Positions 10,206 through 21,582 of a DNA stretch of 64,000 nt are shown here, piece after piece; position 1 is the first letter of the stretch; each line of letters opens with the position of its first letter. The notes below the pieces were generated by a model that saw only the letters and a program-made list of their open reading frames with translations, did not search any database and was not told the origin of the DNA. The translations under genes were made by a program, and so were the position numbers. The stretch is from assembly GCF_032118995.1 (NCBI RefSeq), contig NC_092657.1, forward strand, positions 8,743,391 to 8,807,390, given 5' to 3'. Origin of the DNA: Asterias amurensis. Taxonomy: Eukaryota; Echinodermata; Asteroidea; Forcipulatida; Asteriidae.

Positions 10206-13200
10206 GTATTTGTCAGTTCTCCATTCAAAAAAGCTTGTAATAACCAACCATTAAACATTTTTAATCGCTCTTGATTACAAATCCAGAAGAAATTACTGAG
10301 ACGTGTTTTAGTTTTATCTAACGCAATAATAAAAAACACTTTAAAATAATCTTTAACGTTATTCCTTGATGTTCAGGTGAGTCATCTCATGACTCGTTGG
10401 TTAATATGGCAAATAATTGAAAAAGCATTTCTGATGGTAAATTGATAAGATGTATGTACATGTTATATAAACCTTGGCCTGACGTAAGTGTTACAAATTT
10501 TTCGGAAATGCCAACTAAACCACTCATAAACGAACAGCGAAAGGTATAATTGCAGAAAATGTAAACTAATTACAATCCTGTATTTGAAATGTGATGACGT
10601 AAAGTGAGGATAAAGGGAAAATACTTCCATGTTAAAGCCAACTGTTTTATTTTTCCACATTTGCAATTTTTAAGGAACATTTAAAAAAATATTTACCTGT
10701 TGTGGCTAGCCGCAAGCATTTACGTGTCATGAATTGATGTTATGTTTATTTGCAGGTGCCAAGTTTGTTAAACTTGCAGGATTTAAGAGAAATTTGGATG
10801 AAACGAAGAACCACATCATGGATTTTCTCAAGAAAAATGTCATCATCAAAAGCACCATTCCATCAAATAAGAGCAAAATACGCCTCATTACCACATATCA
10901 TGATCAAGAGTTGGAAAAAGTAAGACAACGACATCAACAAAATCTTGTAGCGATCCAGGCACAGATGAGTGGAAGGAACAGAGGATTTATCATCCAGGGC
11001 AATGAGGAGGGTTTAGATGCAGTTTGCAAACTGGTCACTTCATTAGTACAAGCAGTAAAAGAGAAACATTATCCTGTATACAAGACGGGCATGGCTAGAC
11101 TGTTCCGTCAAGAGAAAGGTAAACAATTCTTGGAGTCTGTCGAGAGAAAATTTCATTGTGTGATTTCCACCGATTGTAACGAGGAGAGTGATGACAAAGC
11201 TGCAAGTACTAACAATGACATGAAAACAGCTGCACCCGGTGAGTAGCATTAATAACAAAATGTTATTTAAACCATAAGTAAGTAGTGTCAATTTGGACAG
11301 AAACAAAATAATCAAAACGAACAATCAGTTTATTTGTAAACCAGTTGGAATTCCAATGATTCAGCAGTTCAGGGAACTGCTTCTAATGTCTTTATGAAAA
11401 GAAAAGAAATTGAAAAACAATTCAAAATACAATAGATCTGTACATCATGTCAATTTTAAACCTCCACCATGTTTATACCGTGAAAAGACTTTGTTCACAT
11501 TAGAACTGCGTTATCATGATGTCACCTGTTTTTTGCAGGTACAAATGTGCAATCAAGCTTCTTAAACTCTGCATGTATTTAACCCGGAATATGTGACATC
11601 TAAAACTTACTATCAGTCTCATAGCATAACAAGTGTTACACAGTCACCTTTAAGGTGCAGATTAACAAGATCTCACCCCCCCCCCCTAAAAAAAAAAAAA
11701 AAAACAGTGTACGATTCCAACTTTAAAAGATTTTACACCGAATCTTGTTAAATTTATTTTCTTGCTCCTGATTTGGTTTTGCCTAATTTCTATTGTGACA
11801 ATCTGGGCATTTTATCTGTTTAACCCTGTAGAACCTCCTTCTGTTAGCGCCACACATAATTGGGAAACACTTTTACAAGTCAGAGAGAACTCTGATTGAA
11901 ACTGTACAAAATAGTGTTTCAAATTGTTTGCATATTTTTTTGATGAATATAATTGAAACCTTCTTTTGATATACCTTGCAGGAATAAAATACTGTGCGCT
12001 TTGATAAACCCTAAGGTATGATAAAGTGCTTTATAAGAGCCTAGTATTTTAATTAATTATTGTTATTTTCAACTTACAAGCAAATCGATTTCATTCAATT
12101 GTAGGTGAAACTGACCGGGACCGGGAGTCATACTCAGAAATAAAAAGAGACTCATCAGGTTTTGTACAGAGCAACATTGGCTCAGTGTGTCTTCAAGTCC
12201 AGCAAGGAAATCTTGTGCGAGAAACAACTTGTGCAATTGTTAACAGCGTTGGAAAGGGCTTAGACCTGCAAGGTTAGTCAGTTTACTGTATTAGATAAAT
12301 TTGGACTTAAAGCAGTACCATGGCAGTGAATATGCACACTGTGCAAGTTGCCATGAATTGAAAAGGTGCCAGAATCAATTTCGCCTTCTAGCTGCATTTT
12401 TGTTTAGATCTGCAATTTGTTAAGCATTAAAATGTAAAAATGAAGAACAGAGTTGTTGAATTCAAAATGGAAGAATCAGGGGTTCTAATCAGGAGTTTCC
12501 CCAAAAAGTTGTTGATAGACAGATAGGTTGCTCAGATTGTGTAGTCCAATTACAAGGTATTCCTAACGTTTGAATATTATTGCTTCAGATTTTTGGCAAT
12601 ATCTCAAAAAAACTTCCACCTTTTGAATAAAAATTGTCATGGTTTAGTTTTATTGTACAAATCTTCATTTCTATATAGAATTAAAACAATCGAATGGTTC
12701 TAAAAACAAAAGGTAGGCCTATAGGTAGGGGCGTCAATCCGTCTTGAAAGATGGGGGGACATAACATTTCGGCGTGAGGTCCGGGGCCCGCCTTAGGGGC
12801 CAGGAAAAACATTAGGCCGTATGCTCACTGGTGCAATCTATGAAGGGTGATGTGCCCCCCTCTCAGATGTTGGAATTCAATGCCTAAAATGATATGATGC
12901 ACCTATATTTTTGCTATTACAGTTATAACTTATTGTACCTAAAAAAAACCTCAATTATAGCTTCGTAATATCCATATTGTTTCTGCATTATAATGCACAG
13001 ACGGCATTCCATCCCTATCATCACCAGCATCGTCAAGGGTAGATCAAGACAAGAAATTTTAGGGGGGGGGGGGTGGTTTGTTAGTTGTGGCACATCTAGT
13101 GTGTGGCAGCTATAAAGCTGAACGCGAAGTAGATGCTCTGTGGTGCACGCTTAGGCAAATAAGAGGCAAAAAGAATGGAATAGAACATAAGCCTTTAAAA

Positions 13201-16200
13201 TGAGAGCAACAGTAGAACCTGTTTTGCCATGGGGTTAACATTATCTTCAGGTGCGGATCGTAGACAAAAGTTTAAGGGGGCAAATCTGTCAAAGAGTGAG
13301 CATGCAAGTGTGAAGCCTGTACGGCATGGGTCCGGGCCCGCTTAAGGGCCTTGGAAAATTTTACAATCTAGATGCTCTGTGGTGCAACCTTAGGCCAATA
13401 ATTATAAGAGGCATACAGAATGGAACAGAACATCAGCAGCAGTAGAACCTTTTGTGTTAAAAGCATCTTCAGGTGCCGGTATATAACACGAGTTTTAGGG
13501 GGCAAATCTGTCAAAGAGTGAGCACGCAAGTGTGAAACCTTTATGGCATGGGTCCGGGCCCGTTTGAGGGCCCGGGAAAATTTGGCATTCTAAATGCTCT
13601 GTGGTGCAATCTTAGGCCAATAAGAGGCAAACAGAATGGAACAGAACATAAGCCTTTAAAATGTGAGCAGAAGAACTGTTTGAGTTAACAGCATCAAGTT
13701 CAGGTGCAGATCTACGTATGACACAAGTTTTAGGGGGTAAATCTGTCAACGAGTGAGCATGTGAGTGTGAAGCCTTTACGGCATGGGTCCAGGCCTGCTT
13801 AATTTGCATTTTAGCTGCTCCGTGATGCAATCTAGGGTCAATTTTGAGGGGAGATTTTTGATATAGTGTCCCACCCGTTAAAATTGTGTCATCCTTTGCC
13901 CCCAGGATTAATGCACATGGTACAGGGTTTGGTCTTACACATTTGATATTGTGTTCCGGCCCCACCCTCCAAAGATGGGGGGAACATGTCCCCCTGTCCC
14001 CTGAACGCTGTTCAATCGCCCTATAGGGCCCTACGTGCTCCCTTTAGTTTGATCATATTTTTTGTTTTAAACTTTTTAAATTGTGTATTAATGTGGTTCA
14101 CAATGAATTAATTGTCTCCTTGGTTGCCATTTAGTACAAACCTGTTCCTTTTAAAGTATATTGAAAATCACAACTCAAATTCCATGTGTTAAACTTTTTC
14201 ATTCTCAGGACCTGTTTCTACAGCTATCTTGAAGGAAGGAGGAGAACTTGTAAAGAAACAATGCGACAGCCTTGCCCAAAAACGTAAGTGCGATGCTCAA
14301 TACATTTTTATAATTATTTTCCTTCTACAAATGGACTATAAAGTGGGATTAAGGTGATCTTGTATTGTGTCATTTGAGCTCAGAGCACAATACATTGTTT
14401 TCTTTTACAGTTGTTGACACATTATTTGTGTGGACTGTAAGCTGACATACAAAAATCTAAGACGACTGAAATTTAAAGGCTCGGAACTTAATAAGGTGCA
14501 GAACTTTAGCAAGCATTAACCAAACCACAAAAAGGTTGGACTTACAGACTAAAGAGTACTTGGACAGAAACTAATTTCTTATACAATGGAGATCATGAAG
14601 GAGACCAAGACGTTAACTTCCAAGGCAGAGACCTTAATATTAAACACCTTTTTTAATTTTAAAACAATTGCAGATCCACGTGAAACCGTTTACTACACCG
14701 GAGCAGGTCGCCTTCTCTGCAAGTCCATTTTCCATGTTGTGACTCCAGAAACACCTGAGCAGATGAAGGCAATAGTAGCTGAGGTCTTACACCTGGCCGA
14801 GAAAAAGGGCATCCCATCTCTTTCTTTCCCAGCTCTGGGGACAGGTATTAACTAACTTTTCAAGTGATGAGCTGCATTTGGCTGAAAAGCCTTTGTATCT
14901 AATTCTTTGATCTAAGCCTTAAAGGCAGTGGACACTCTTGGTAATTACTCAAAATATAAATTGGCATACAACATTACTTAATAGCAGGCAACGGAGAGCT
15001 GTTACTAGTGTAAACGTCTCTACCTGAAGCCTTGCTCAGGCATCTTATAGCACACAAATTTGTGCAACAAGGATGTTTATTTCATTTTTTTTTGCCACTT
15101 CGGTTACCAATTGTGCCCTAATTTTCATAGATTTATTATTTGATGCATATGTAAGTTTGATTTTCAATCCCCAATAATTTGTAACTCCTATTGTTGTAAC
15201 GAGCCAAAAACAATCCATTAATTGTTGCTTTGGATTGGGTGTTTGGGCTGCAATAAAAAAATTATGAAATCATGGTTTGAGAGTTCAGTACAAAATCAAC
15301 CTCCTGACATTCAAAACACTTATGATACAGCCCCTTCCTACTTTCAGAGCATTCTTCAGCACCGGCATGCCAGGCCAGGTCTAAGGTCATCACGCAGCAT
15401 TCCTTAGTTCCCTGGACTCGCCTTGCCACTTGTGGTGGTAGGGTTTTCTCTAAGCTTGCCCCCCGCCTCTGGAACTCTCTGCCTCAAAGTCGAAGAGATA
15501 ATAATAACAATAATATGAAACATTTATATAGCGCTCTACGGAGAACAGATGACATTTCTAACTTCGAAAACTCCCTCAAAGCACATCTTTTCAGACTGGC
15601 CTTTGAACACATCTGAGTTTTCTTTTATTGACCTGGACCAGCGTTGAATTTTTATACAGAGAAAGTGCGACTCACAAATGCTGTGTTTATTGTTGTTATT
15701 TTTGTTGTTATTATTATTATAATGATCCACAAAAATACTTGGAATTTTCAAGGATGTAACAATAAGTTTTGATGTTACCTCCCATAAATTCAATAAAAAC
15801 CCTGTATTAAAAAATTAAGGAGGTATTGTAAACAATATTGTCAACATGTCATTCCTTTCTCAGGTAAAATTGGCCAATTTTCAGTGGCTTCCTGTGCAGA
15901 TCATATGCTGGAAGCAATTGGAGAATTTGCATGTAGAAAGAAGCCACAACACCTGCACCTGATTCGGCTGGTGGTCTTCCAGCCGGCAATGCTTCCAATA
16001 TTTCAAAAGGCTTTGGAAAATAATGTGGGTAAATCCTACAAGCAGAGCAAGGGGATTTTGCAGAAAGGAGTTGGTGAGTATTTTTCAGTTTTTGGATGGA
16101 TCAATTTGTCAACCATTTAGACGTTCTATAAAGGGTTGGTTATGAAGAACCATCATCTATAAGAAAACAAGATTGCTTAGAAAATATACAGGTAACAAAC

Positions 16201-17880
16201 ATTTTTATTTAAACGACTCTAACATAATTCTTGGATATGCTCTTAAACCAGTTCAGGCCATCGTTGTTGCTAAATTGCTGAGGCTGATCTGGATTATACG
16301 ATGCAAAAAAGTGTTTAACAGTTGTTCCAGACTAGCAGAAATCGACATCATCTCACAGTTAAAGTTATCTCTGAAATATTTCCATTTCTTCGAATGGAAA
16401 AGAACAGGTTAAAACCAGAATCATTTTAAAATTGCTATACTAGAAATGATGCGTTGTGTTTCACCACTAATAATGAGGTCAAGTTTAATTACTAAATGTA
16501 GTTTGTTATCACACGCGCGCTCGTGAAATACGAAAAAAATATAGCTCGTCTGCTTCCCATCCTTCGGCCTGGATATGGGACGCAGAAGCGCTATATTTTT
16601 TCGTATTTCACGAGCGCGCGTTGTGATAACTTATAATAACTTTGTAATATCATTCTGTTTTCCACAGACATTCTTGAACATAATCATGCTACATGAAACC
16701 ACGTAATTTTGCTGCGAAACATCTTGATGGCACTTCTTTTCTTGCAAGGTGCTCCGAGATCGGGAGTGGTATCAAATATGACAGTGGGGGAGTTTCTTGG
16801 TAGCAAGGAAGTCCTTGATGGAAACTTAGAAATTCATAAAATTGTGACGGTGAGTATTATACATTGATAAACTGACATCACTGCCCGCATTGTGACACTG
16901 TCTAGAAAATCCTGTTCTATCACCCCCATTCTGAAACAACTACACTGGCTCCCTATCTCTCAACGAATCATCTTCAAGCTGATGCTCATTGTCCACAAAG
17001 CTCTTAATGGCAAGGCTCCCACTATATTTCTGAATTGCTTCAAGTTTACACTCCATCAAGGAATCTTTGATCAAGTTCCATGCTTCTCCTCATTGATTCC
17101 AAGTCTCAACACTCATGGGGTGACAGGTCTTTTTCTTCAGCCGCGCCACGCATCTGGAACTCTCTACCACTTAATTTTCGATCTTGTCTTTGTACCGCAA
17201 AATTTCAAGTCTCTTCTCAAAACTTATCTTATGTCACAGGTTTTCAAGGATTAATTTTGTTGTGTCTGTTTTTCTGTATTATGTTTTGTTTTTGTTTTGT
17301 TTTTTGGTTTTACTGCGCCTTGAACACCCAGCATGGTGGATTTGTGCGCATTACAAGTCTTATTATTATTTATTATTATTATTGTTTTACACGCACTAAG
17401 GTTTTGAAGCTGCTCTGTTGAGTCTTGCATGTCAAATTATATGTTTTGTATAGGAAGTTAAATATTAAACCTTTTTTTCTCTTTATTTGTACTCATACAG
17501 GTAAGCCATCACAAGACAAGAGGTACTTATGGACCTCAGCTAGTGCCGCTTGATAAACCTCTCCAGAGGTGGATGCAGATTTATTATGAACTTGGCCGCC
17601 CACTCACTCCCGCTTTGAATGGAACTCAAGAGGAGGACCCTTTTTTCGTTGGGATTGGTGGTCTGGCAGTTAAGAAGGTTGCACAGGAACTGCAAAGGTA
17701 ACAGAACGAGAATATTCAAGTTAAATCCTGTGTTTGTTGTAATCTGACTTTGTGATGTTGGCATGGTTGGTAACTTAATGTTTTTTTTTTCCTTGTTTTT
17801 TTCTCGTTTTTTCTTGATCTTCTAACCTTTTGATTATGGTGTCCTGGAGCATTTCAAAGCATTATACAGTATTCATAAAC

Positions 17881-17911
<31 letters not shown>

Positions 17912-20900
17912 TGAAACATTTATATAGCGCTCTACGGAGAACAGAGCGCTTTACATGAGACTATGACAACAAAACAAAAGAAAAACAAACAAACTAGGAT
18001 GGGTGGGGAAAAAGAAATGTCTTGAGGAGGCTTTTGAATACAGGCAACGAGATTGCCTCTCTCAGACCCGCGGGGAGCTCATTCCATAGGCGAGGGGCAG
18101 CTATGGAGAATGAGCTATCCCCAGCTTTCCGTCTAGTTCTAGGAACGGAAAGCCGGGTCTGATCAGCTGATGAGCGGAGTCGTTGCCTGTATTCATCAGC
18201 AGTATTGGAGTTTTGGGAATGAACAAGTTCAACCAGATATGATGGAGACTGGGTGTGGAGGATTTTGTATACATGAGTGAAAATTTTGAAGTTGATACGT
18301 TCTTTAACAGGGAGCCAATGCAGCGATGCAATCAGGCCGGCAGAAGGCTGGTCACGGCCACACGCAAATACTAGCCGAGCGGCCTTGTTTTGTAGACGCT
18401 GGAGTCGAGCGAGGTCATTTTCGTGGGCACCTACCAAAAGAGAGTTGGCATAGTCAAGACGGGACAAGACCAGACTTCTGACGGCATGATGGCAAGCGCT
18501 TTGTGTAATAAACCGGCGAATACGCCAGGAATTGTAAAGTCGGCCAATATTAGTTCAAGATTAGGGAGAGTGGATAAAACATGACTGTTCGCAAAAACAA
18601 TAAACTTGGTCTTTCCCTGGTTCAGCTGAAGCATGTTTTGAGCCATCCATTTGTTGATGGCAAGCACACATGATGATAATTTGCTGAGTACACGCTGACG
18701 ATAACCTTCAGACTTAGGGTCAAACTCAGCATAGAGCTGAATATCATCAGCGTATTCATGAAATGAGATACCATGTTGACGAATGATCTCGCCAATGGGA
18801 TTGGTGTACAAAATGAAAGCCAACGGACCTACTATGGACCCCTGAGGTATGGAATAGGTAAAGATATGATGTCTTGAGAAATCGCCTTTTATCGAAACTT
18901 TGGTGGTATGGTTTTTGATATAAGTGCTGAACCAAGTATTGACCGTACTGCTTATTCCAAATTGAGTATGAAGTCTCTGGATGAGAATGTCGTGGTCAAC
19001 CGTGTCAAAGGCGGCAGACATGTCAAGCAACACCAAGAGAACAGCTTTACTTTTATCAAGGGAACGAAGAATGTCATTTTTCACCCGAAGGAGGGCAGTC
19101 TCAGTACTATGAAAGCGCTTGTAAGCAGACTGGAACTGTTCCCCTAGTGTGTAGCTGTCCACATGATTAATTACTTGACATGTTGCCACCTTCTCTACGA
19201 CCTTGGACAAAAAGGGTACATTGGCTACAGGACGGTAACTCTTAAGATCATTACTGTCAAGAGAACTCTTCTTAAGTACAGGAGTAATTACAGAGTGTTT
19301 AAGATTGGACGGGAATATACCAGATGAGAGGGAAGCATTAACAATCTTTGTGATAACCGGGAGAAGAGTGGATAGATTGTTTTTAACCAACCAGGATGGT
19401 AAGGTGTCCAATGAGCAAGATTTGTTTGAAAGACGCATGATAATTTGTTTAACGGCGTCACAAGTAAGCTGCTCAAATTCTGGCATACAAAAGACAGTGA
19501 AAGTCTGTTTAGGAACAATGACATTGGTATCAGGGTGTGAACTGACATTGGAGCGTATGGTATCAACCTTGTCCTTGAAAAAGGACAGAAAGTTGTCAGC
19601 AAGCTTTGTGTTAGAATCACATTCAGGTAAAACTTGAGCAGTCTTGTTAAGAAGAACATTAATTATGGCATACATATCTTTGATATTACAATTGGTACAT
19701 TTATCGGAAAAGTACATAATCTTAGAATCAGTGATCAATTTGTTAACATGTTCCTTTTCAGAACGGAAGGCTTGTTCGTCAAACGCTGAGTTGCTCTTTT
19801 TCCATTTCCGTTCAAGCCGACGTCGAACACGCCTTTCAGTATGGATGGAGTTGTTGTACCATGGGAGTTTGGGTTTGACGGTACGTTCCCTGGTCACAAA
19901 GGGACAAACTTCGTCAAGGACGGTAGAAGTTATTGAACAGTAAGACTGTGAGAATGTTAGGGTTGGTACTATCCGGAAAGACTGTGAACCGGTCGTGAAG
20001 AAGCTCTGCAAAGGGCTCGTGGTCCATCTTGCCATACTCACGAAATGTAGTTGAGATCTTCAGTGGTGGAGGATTGGCACACAAGATGACACATTTCACT
20101 ACGTGGTGATCAGAGTGAAGCAAGGGGTCAACTTGAACTTCGTGGATTAGATCTTCATCATCACGAGATATAACTAGGTCCAAGGTATGCCCATGCTTGT
20201 GTGTTGGGCCGTTGACGTGCTGAATAAAACCTGCATTGGAAACGATCTTGGTGAACTTATTGGAGTCCCGGTTATCAAGTGAGTCAACATGAACATTGAA
20301 ATCACCTAGTATGGCAGTTTTGTAAGGAGTGACCAACTTCTCGTCGAGAAAGGTTTCAAGCTCGTCCAAAAATTCAGATGTTTTCAGCCCATTTGCACGT
20401 GACGGAGGTGGACGATATATGCCGATAAGTTGGATGGAGTTGTTGAGAGTAACGATGCAATGTTCAAAGTTAATGGATGAAAAATCGGATGGAGTAGAGC
20501 ATAGTTGAAGAGATTTTTTGTACACAATGCCAATTCCTCCACCGTAGGTCTTACCGCCACGAGGAAAATTGATAAAGCTGTAACCAGGGGGTGTAAACTC
20601 ACCAATTACCACCATGTCGTCATCGGATAACCAGGTTTCAGTCGGTAGCATTATATCAACATCAAACAATATAATGTGGTCCAATAAGGTGGTGGTTTTG
20701 TTGGGAACGGAGTTCGCATTCCAGAGATGTATGGATAGACTGGAAAATACCTAAGACAGTCTGATTTATCCATTCCGATTGGTCGAGAGGGCATCACGAG
20801 TTGTTGTTCTTGATAATTTATCTCAAGTTTGTCTTGGAAAAATTATAAGGTCCAGGCCTCGGCGCGGGTTTAAACCACTAGTTGAAAACCTCTTCACCAC

Positions 20901-21582
20901 ACGTAGTTTCCCTTATTAAAACCATGTCCTGTCTTTAGTACATTATCAAGACTTAAAGGATATTTCAAAATTACCCGTTTTAATTTGAAATTGTTTACGA
21001 TGTATTTTGATGTTTGAAATTTTTTCTTTTAAGGCTTTGGGATAGGCATGACTTCACAGGGAAAATTAATCCCAACATCATTCGGAAGACAGTTGCTACT
21101 CTTGTAAGTATTTGCATGTATGCATGTTATGTTTTTCTTGTATGCATTGTCTGGTTTGAGTTACATTACATTTATTGTTCAGGTAGACTGCACATTTATT
21201 GCCAACGGAGGAGATCCAAAACCACTTAGTATGTTAATATGTATTCCATGTGGTGTATTGATTTTAAATGTACAAGACTATGTTGTCATCTAAGGTACTT
21301 TTTAAAAAGGGTCAAGTTTATTACCAATTGAAAATGTTGCAGAATGCAAACGGAGGATGCAGTTTAACTGTTCAAACATTAAGTAGAATTGTTTTGGTAA
21401 CCTCATATACTTCTGTTGTTATCTTTTTGGATGTTTCAGCATTTATTGCTGATCAATGGAAGTTAAGATAGTTGCTATTTTGTGTTAATTTTCAGAATCA
21501 AGGTTCAAATTTACAACCATCAGAAAAGACCGGGGTCAGTCAACTTATGGGGCACTTAGAAACCACCCAAAAGAAGTACTAA
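9117..21582 (+). CDS. PARP14-like KH/macrodomain/tyrosine-recombinase fusion gene (5' incomplete, exons e1-e10)
   Basis: Ten exons join with compatible phases: 9117-10205, 10756-11238, 12105-12272, 14209-14283, 14674-14844, 15864-16073, 16749-16849, 17501-17697, 21034-21103 and 21496-21648. Junctions e1 to e7 are phase 1. Junctions after e7 are phase 0, apart from phase 2 at e8/e9. Domain order is the end of an RRM-like fold, KH-like repeats, a macrodomain and a tyrosine-recombinase catalytic half. A TAA at 21580-21582 ends translation right after the putative catalytic Tyr. PARP14-like proteins bind ADP-ribose and RNA in innate immunity; no PARP catalytic domain is seen here. The fusion is inferred from splice phase alone. 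Confidence 0.65.
10756..11238 (+). CDS. Exon e2: further KH-like repeats
   Basis: This 161-codon, phase 1-1 exon lies between TTTATTTGCAG and CCCG/gtgagt. It encodes two more KH-like units (AKFVKLAGFKRNLDETKNHI and SGRNRGFIIQGNEEGLDAVC) and a variable acidic linker (NEESDDKAASTNNDM) leading to the macrodomain. This matches the order of PARP14-family proteins, where KH-like repeats precede macrodomains. Confidence 0.72.
11239..12104. other. Intron e2-e3
   Basis: No coding or mobile sequence was recognised. A C-run followed by an A-run lies near 11677-11705. Confidence 0.5.
12105..12272 (+). CDS. Exon e3: start of macrodomain
   Basis: A 56-codon, phase 1-1 exon. After a charged linker it encodes the macrodomain core strand VCLQVQQGNLVRETTCAIVN and the ligand-loop region NSVGKGLDLQG. 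Catalytic macrodomains (MacroD type) usually carry VNAANxxLxxGGGV at this point. The NSVGKGLDLQGPV form here resembles binding-only PARP14 macrodomains, so ADP-ribose reading rather than hydrolysis is more likely. Confidence 0.78.
12740..13870. repeat. Minisatellite-like tandem repeat, unit about 223-239 bp
   Basis: Unit starts marked by GATGCTCTGTGGTGCA occur near 13131, 13370 and 13592, with degenerate starts near 12820 and 13815. Each unit also carries GGCATGGGTCCGGGCCCG and GGCAAATCTGTCAA. The array lies inside intron e3-e4, has locally raised GC and contains no conserved frame. Confidence 0.8.
14209..14283 (+). CDS. Exon e4: macrodomain helix
   Basis: A 75-bp, phase 1-1 exon encoding PVSTAILKEGGELVKKQCD, the helix following the ligand loop. 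It joins e3 to give LQGPVSTAI. It has a good polypyrimidine tract and a GTAAGT donor. Confidence 0.75.
14674..14844 (+). CDS. Exon e5: macrodomain central strands
   Basis: A 171-bp, phase 1-1 exon encoding ETVYYTGAGRLLCKSIFHVV and ending in SLSFPALGTG. These are the classical macrodomain signatures (T-x-x-G-x-L-x-C-K-x-I-x-H-V and FPALGTG). They line the adenine and diphosphate pocket in known structures. Confidence 0.85.
14923..15160. mobile_element. Truncated TTAA-type MITE
   Basis: TTAA at 14919-14922 is followed by AAGGCAGTGGACACTCTTGG and the family's internal blocks, including AGCACACAAATTTGTG. The right inverted repeat is missing. Intact relatives lie at 34131-34511 and 54650-55004. 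TTAA targets suggest a piggyBac-type transposase in trans. Confidence 0.65.
15280..15620 (+). mobile_element. L2-like LINE 3' fragment with a nested 50-bp LINE tail
   Basis: Broken frames encode the C-terminal L2/CR1 signature (APPSY-like block, then SKLAPRLWNSLPQS and ENSLKAHLFRLAF). Between 15498 and 15546 it is interrupted by about 50 bp beginning AATAATAACAATAATATGAA and including ACATTTATATAGCGCTCTAC. The same 3' end terminates the antisense LINE at 17880. It is therefore a second, extremely 5'-truncated insertion in the opposite orientation. Confidence 0.72.
15864..16073 (+). CDS. Exon e6: macrodomain C-terminal half
   Basis: A 210-bp, phase 1-1 exon. It begins GKIGQFSVASCADHMLEAIG, which completes FPALGTG-K-x-G and the last large helix. 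It then encodes LHLIRLVVFQPAMLPIFQKA, the final strand and helix of the fold. It ends in a basic linker (KSYKQSKGILQKGVG) that splices in phase with the recombinase R-box exon. Confidence 0.78.
16505..16630. repeat. Short foldback palindrome
   Basis: Arms of about 41 bp at 16505-16545 and 16590-16630 are near-perfect reverse complements (GTTATCACACGCGCGCTCGT against its complement at the right end). They are separated by about 44 bp. This is a typical small foldback MITE, lying in the intron that joins macrodomain to recombinase exons. Confidence 0.85.
16749..16849 (+). CDS. Exon e7: tyrosine-recombinase R box
   Basis: A 101-bp exon, phase 1 at its start and phase 0 at its end. It encodes APRSGVVSNMTVGEFLGSKE and a following strand. 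R-(S/P)-G-x-x-x-N-x-T-x-x-E-F is the signature around the first catalytic arginine in animal Crypton/integrase-like tyrosine recombinases. The core-binding domain that normally precedes it is absent; the macrodomain takes its place. Confidence 0.72.
16864..17390 (+). mobile_element. L2-like LINE 3' fragment, sense orientation
   Basis: It encodes ITPILKQLHWLPISQRIIFK, then NGKAPTIF and FSSAAPRIWNSLPLNF, in two frames. These are the C-terminal motifs of L2/CR1 reverse transcriptases. It ends in a TTATTATTATT tail near 17358-17385. It lies inside intron e7-e8. Confidence 0.8.
17501..17697 (+). CDS. Exon e8: tyrosine-recombinase K-box exon
   Basis: A 197-bp exon, phase 0 to phase 2. It encodes VSHHKTRGTYGPQLVPLD, the beta-strand pair with the catalytic lysine (HHKT) found in this recombinase family. 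A helix (LQRWMQIYYELGRPL) and FFVGIGG follow. It adjoins e9 through a split Arg codon. Confidence 0.75.
17994..18467 (-). pseudogene. L2-like RT C-terminal domain
   Basis: The minus-strand frame encodes SRLDYANSLLVGAHENDLAR, LIASLHWLPVKERINFKIFT and APRLWNELPAGLREA, the standard thumb and C-terminal motifs of L2. It is separated from the RT frame by an internal deletion and frameshift near 18530. Confidence 0.82.
18431..20041 (-). pseudogene. L2-like reverse transcriptase
   Basis: The minus-strand frame holds RT motifs SCSLDTLPSWLVK, SYRPVANVPFLSKVVEKV, LLVLLDMSAAFDTVDH, SIPQGSIVGPLAFILY and the catalytic YADDIQLY. The N-terminal residues before about 19920 are in the endonuclease frame. The last residues diverge because of the deletion near 18530. 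Confidence 0.87.
19914..20745 (-). pseudogene. L2-like APE endonuclease
   Basis: The minus-strand frame starts at NANSVPNKTTTLLDHI and continues through LPTETWL, GGGIGIVYK, GIYRPPPS, ILGDFNVHVD, HTLDLVISR and HSDHHVVKC. These are the conserved catalytic boxes of APE-type LINE endonucleases. It is complete except for the frame loss near 19930. Confidence 0.85.
20775..20935. mobile_element. Diverged relic of the palindromic element seen at 31690
   Basis: It shares AGGCCTCGGCGCGGGTTTAA and ACTAGTTGAAAACC with the right arm of the foldback element at 31690-31852, and a TTGATAATTT block. Much of the left arm is eroded. Confidence 0.55.
21034..21103 (+). CDS. Exon e9: tyrosine-recombinase second arginine box
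   Basis: A 70-bp exon, phase 2 to phase 0. It encodes LWDRHDFTGKINPNIIRKT and VATL. In classic tyrosine recombinases this is the H-x-x-R box. Here the histidine position is Asn (NIIR), as in other degenerate animal members I recall. It splices directly to e10 in phase 0. Confidence 0.72.

Larger units (their letters stand above)
17880..20745 (-). mobile_element. L2-like LINE, antisense, nearly full-length ORF2
   Basis: Read on the minus strand, this runs from the endonuclease start (about 20745) to a (ATT)n tail at 17882-17910 preceded by the ACATTTATATAGCGC 3' signature. It is about 2.9 kb and lacks an ORF1. It is broken near 19930 and carries a deletion near 18530. The host intron e8-e9 contains it in antisense orientation. 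Confidence 0.87.

Noticed and set aside
13612..13965. 117-codon minus-strand ORF
   Set aside because: Falls inside the 223-239 bp tandem repeat and shows no conserved composition or domain.
21180..21228. Possible extra exon (VDCTFIANGGDPKP) between e9 and e10
   Set aside because: Although bordered by AG and GT-like sites, its phase would force e10 into a frame lacking the GH...Y box. e9 joins e10 directly in phase 0 and gives a full recombinase motif.
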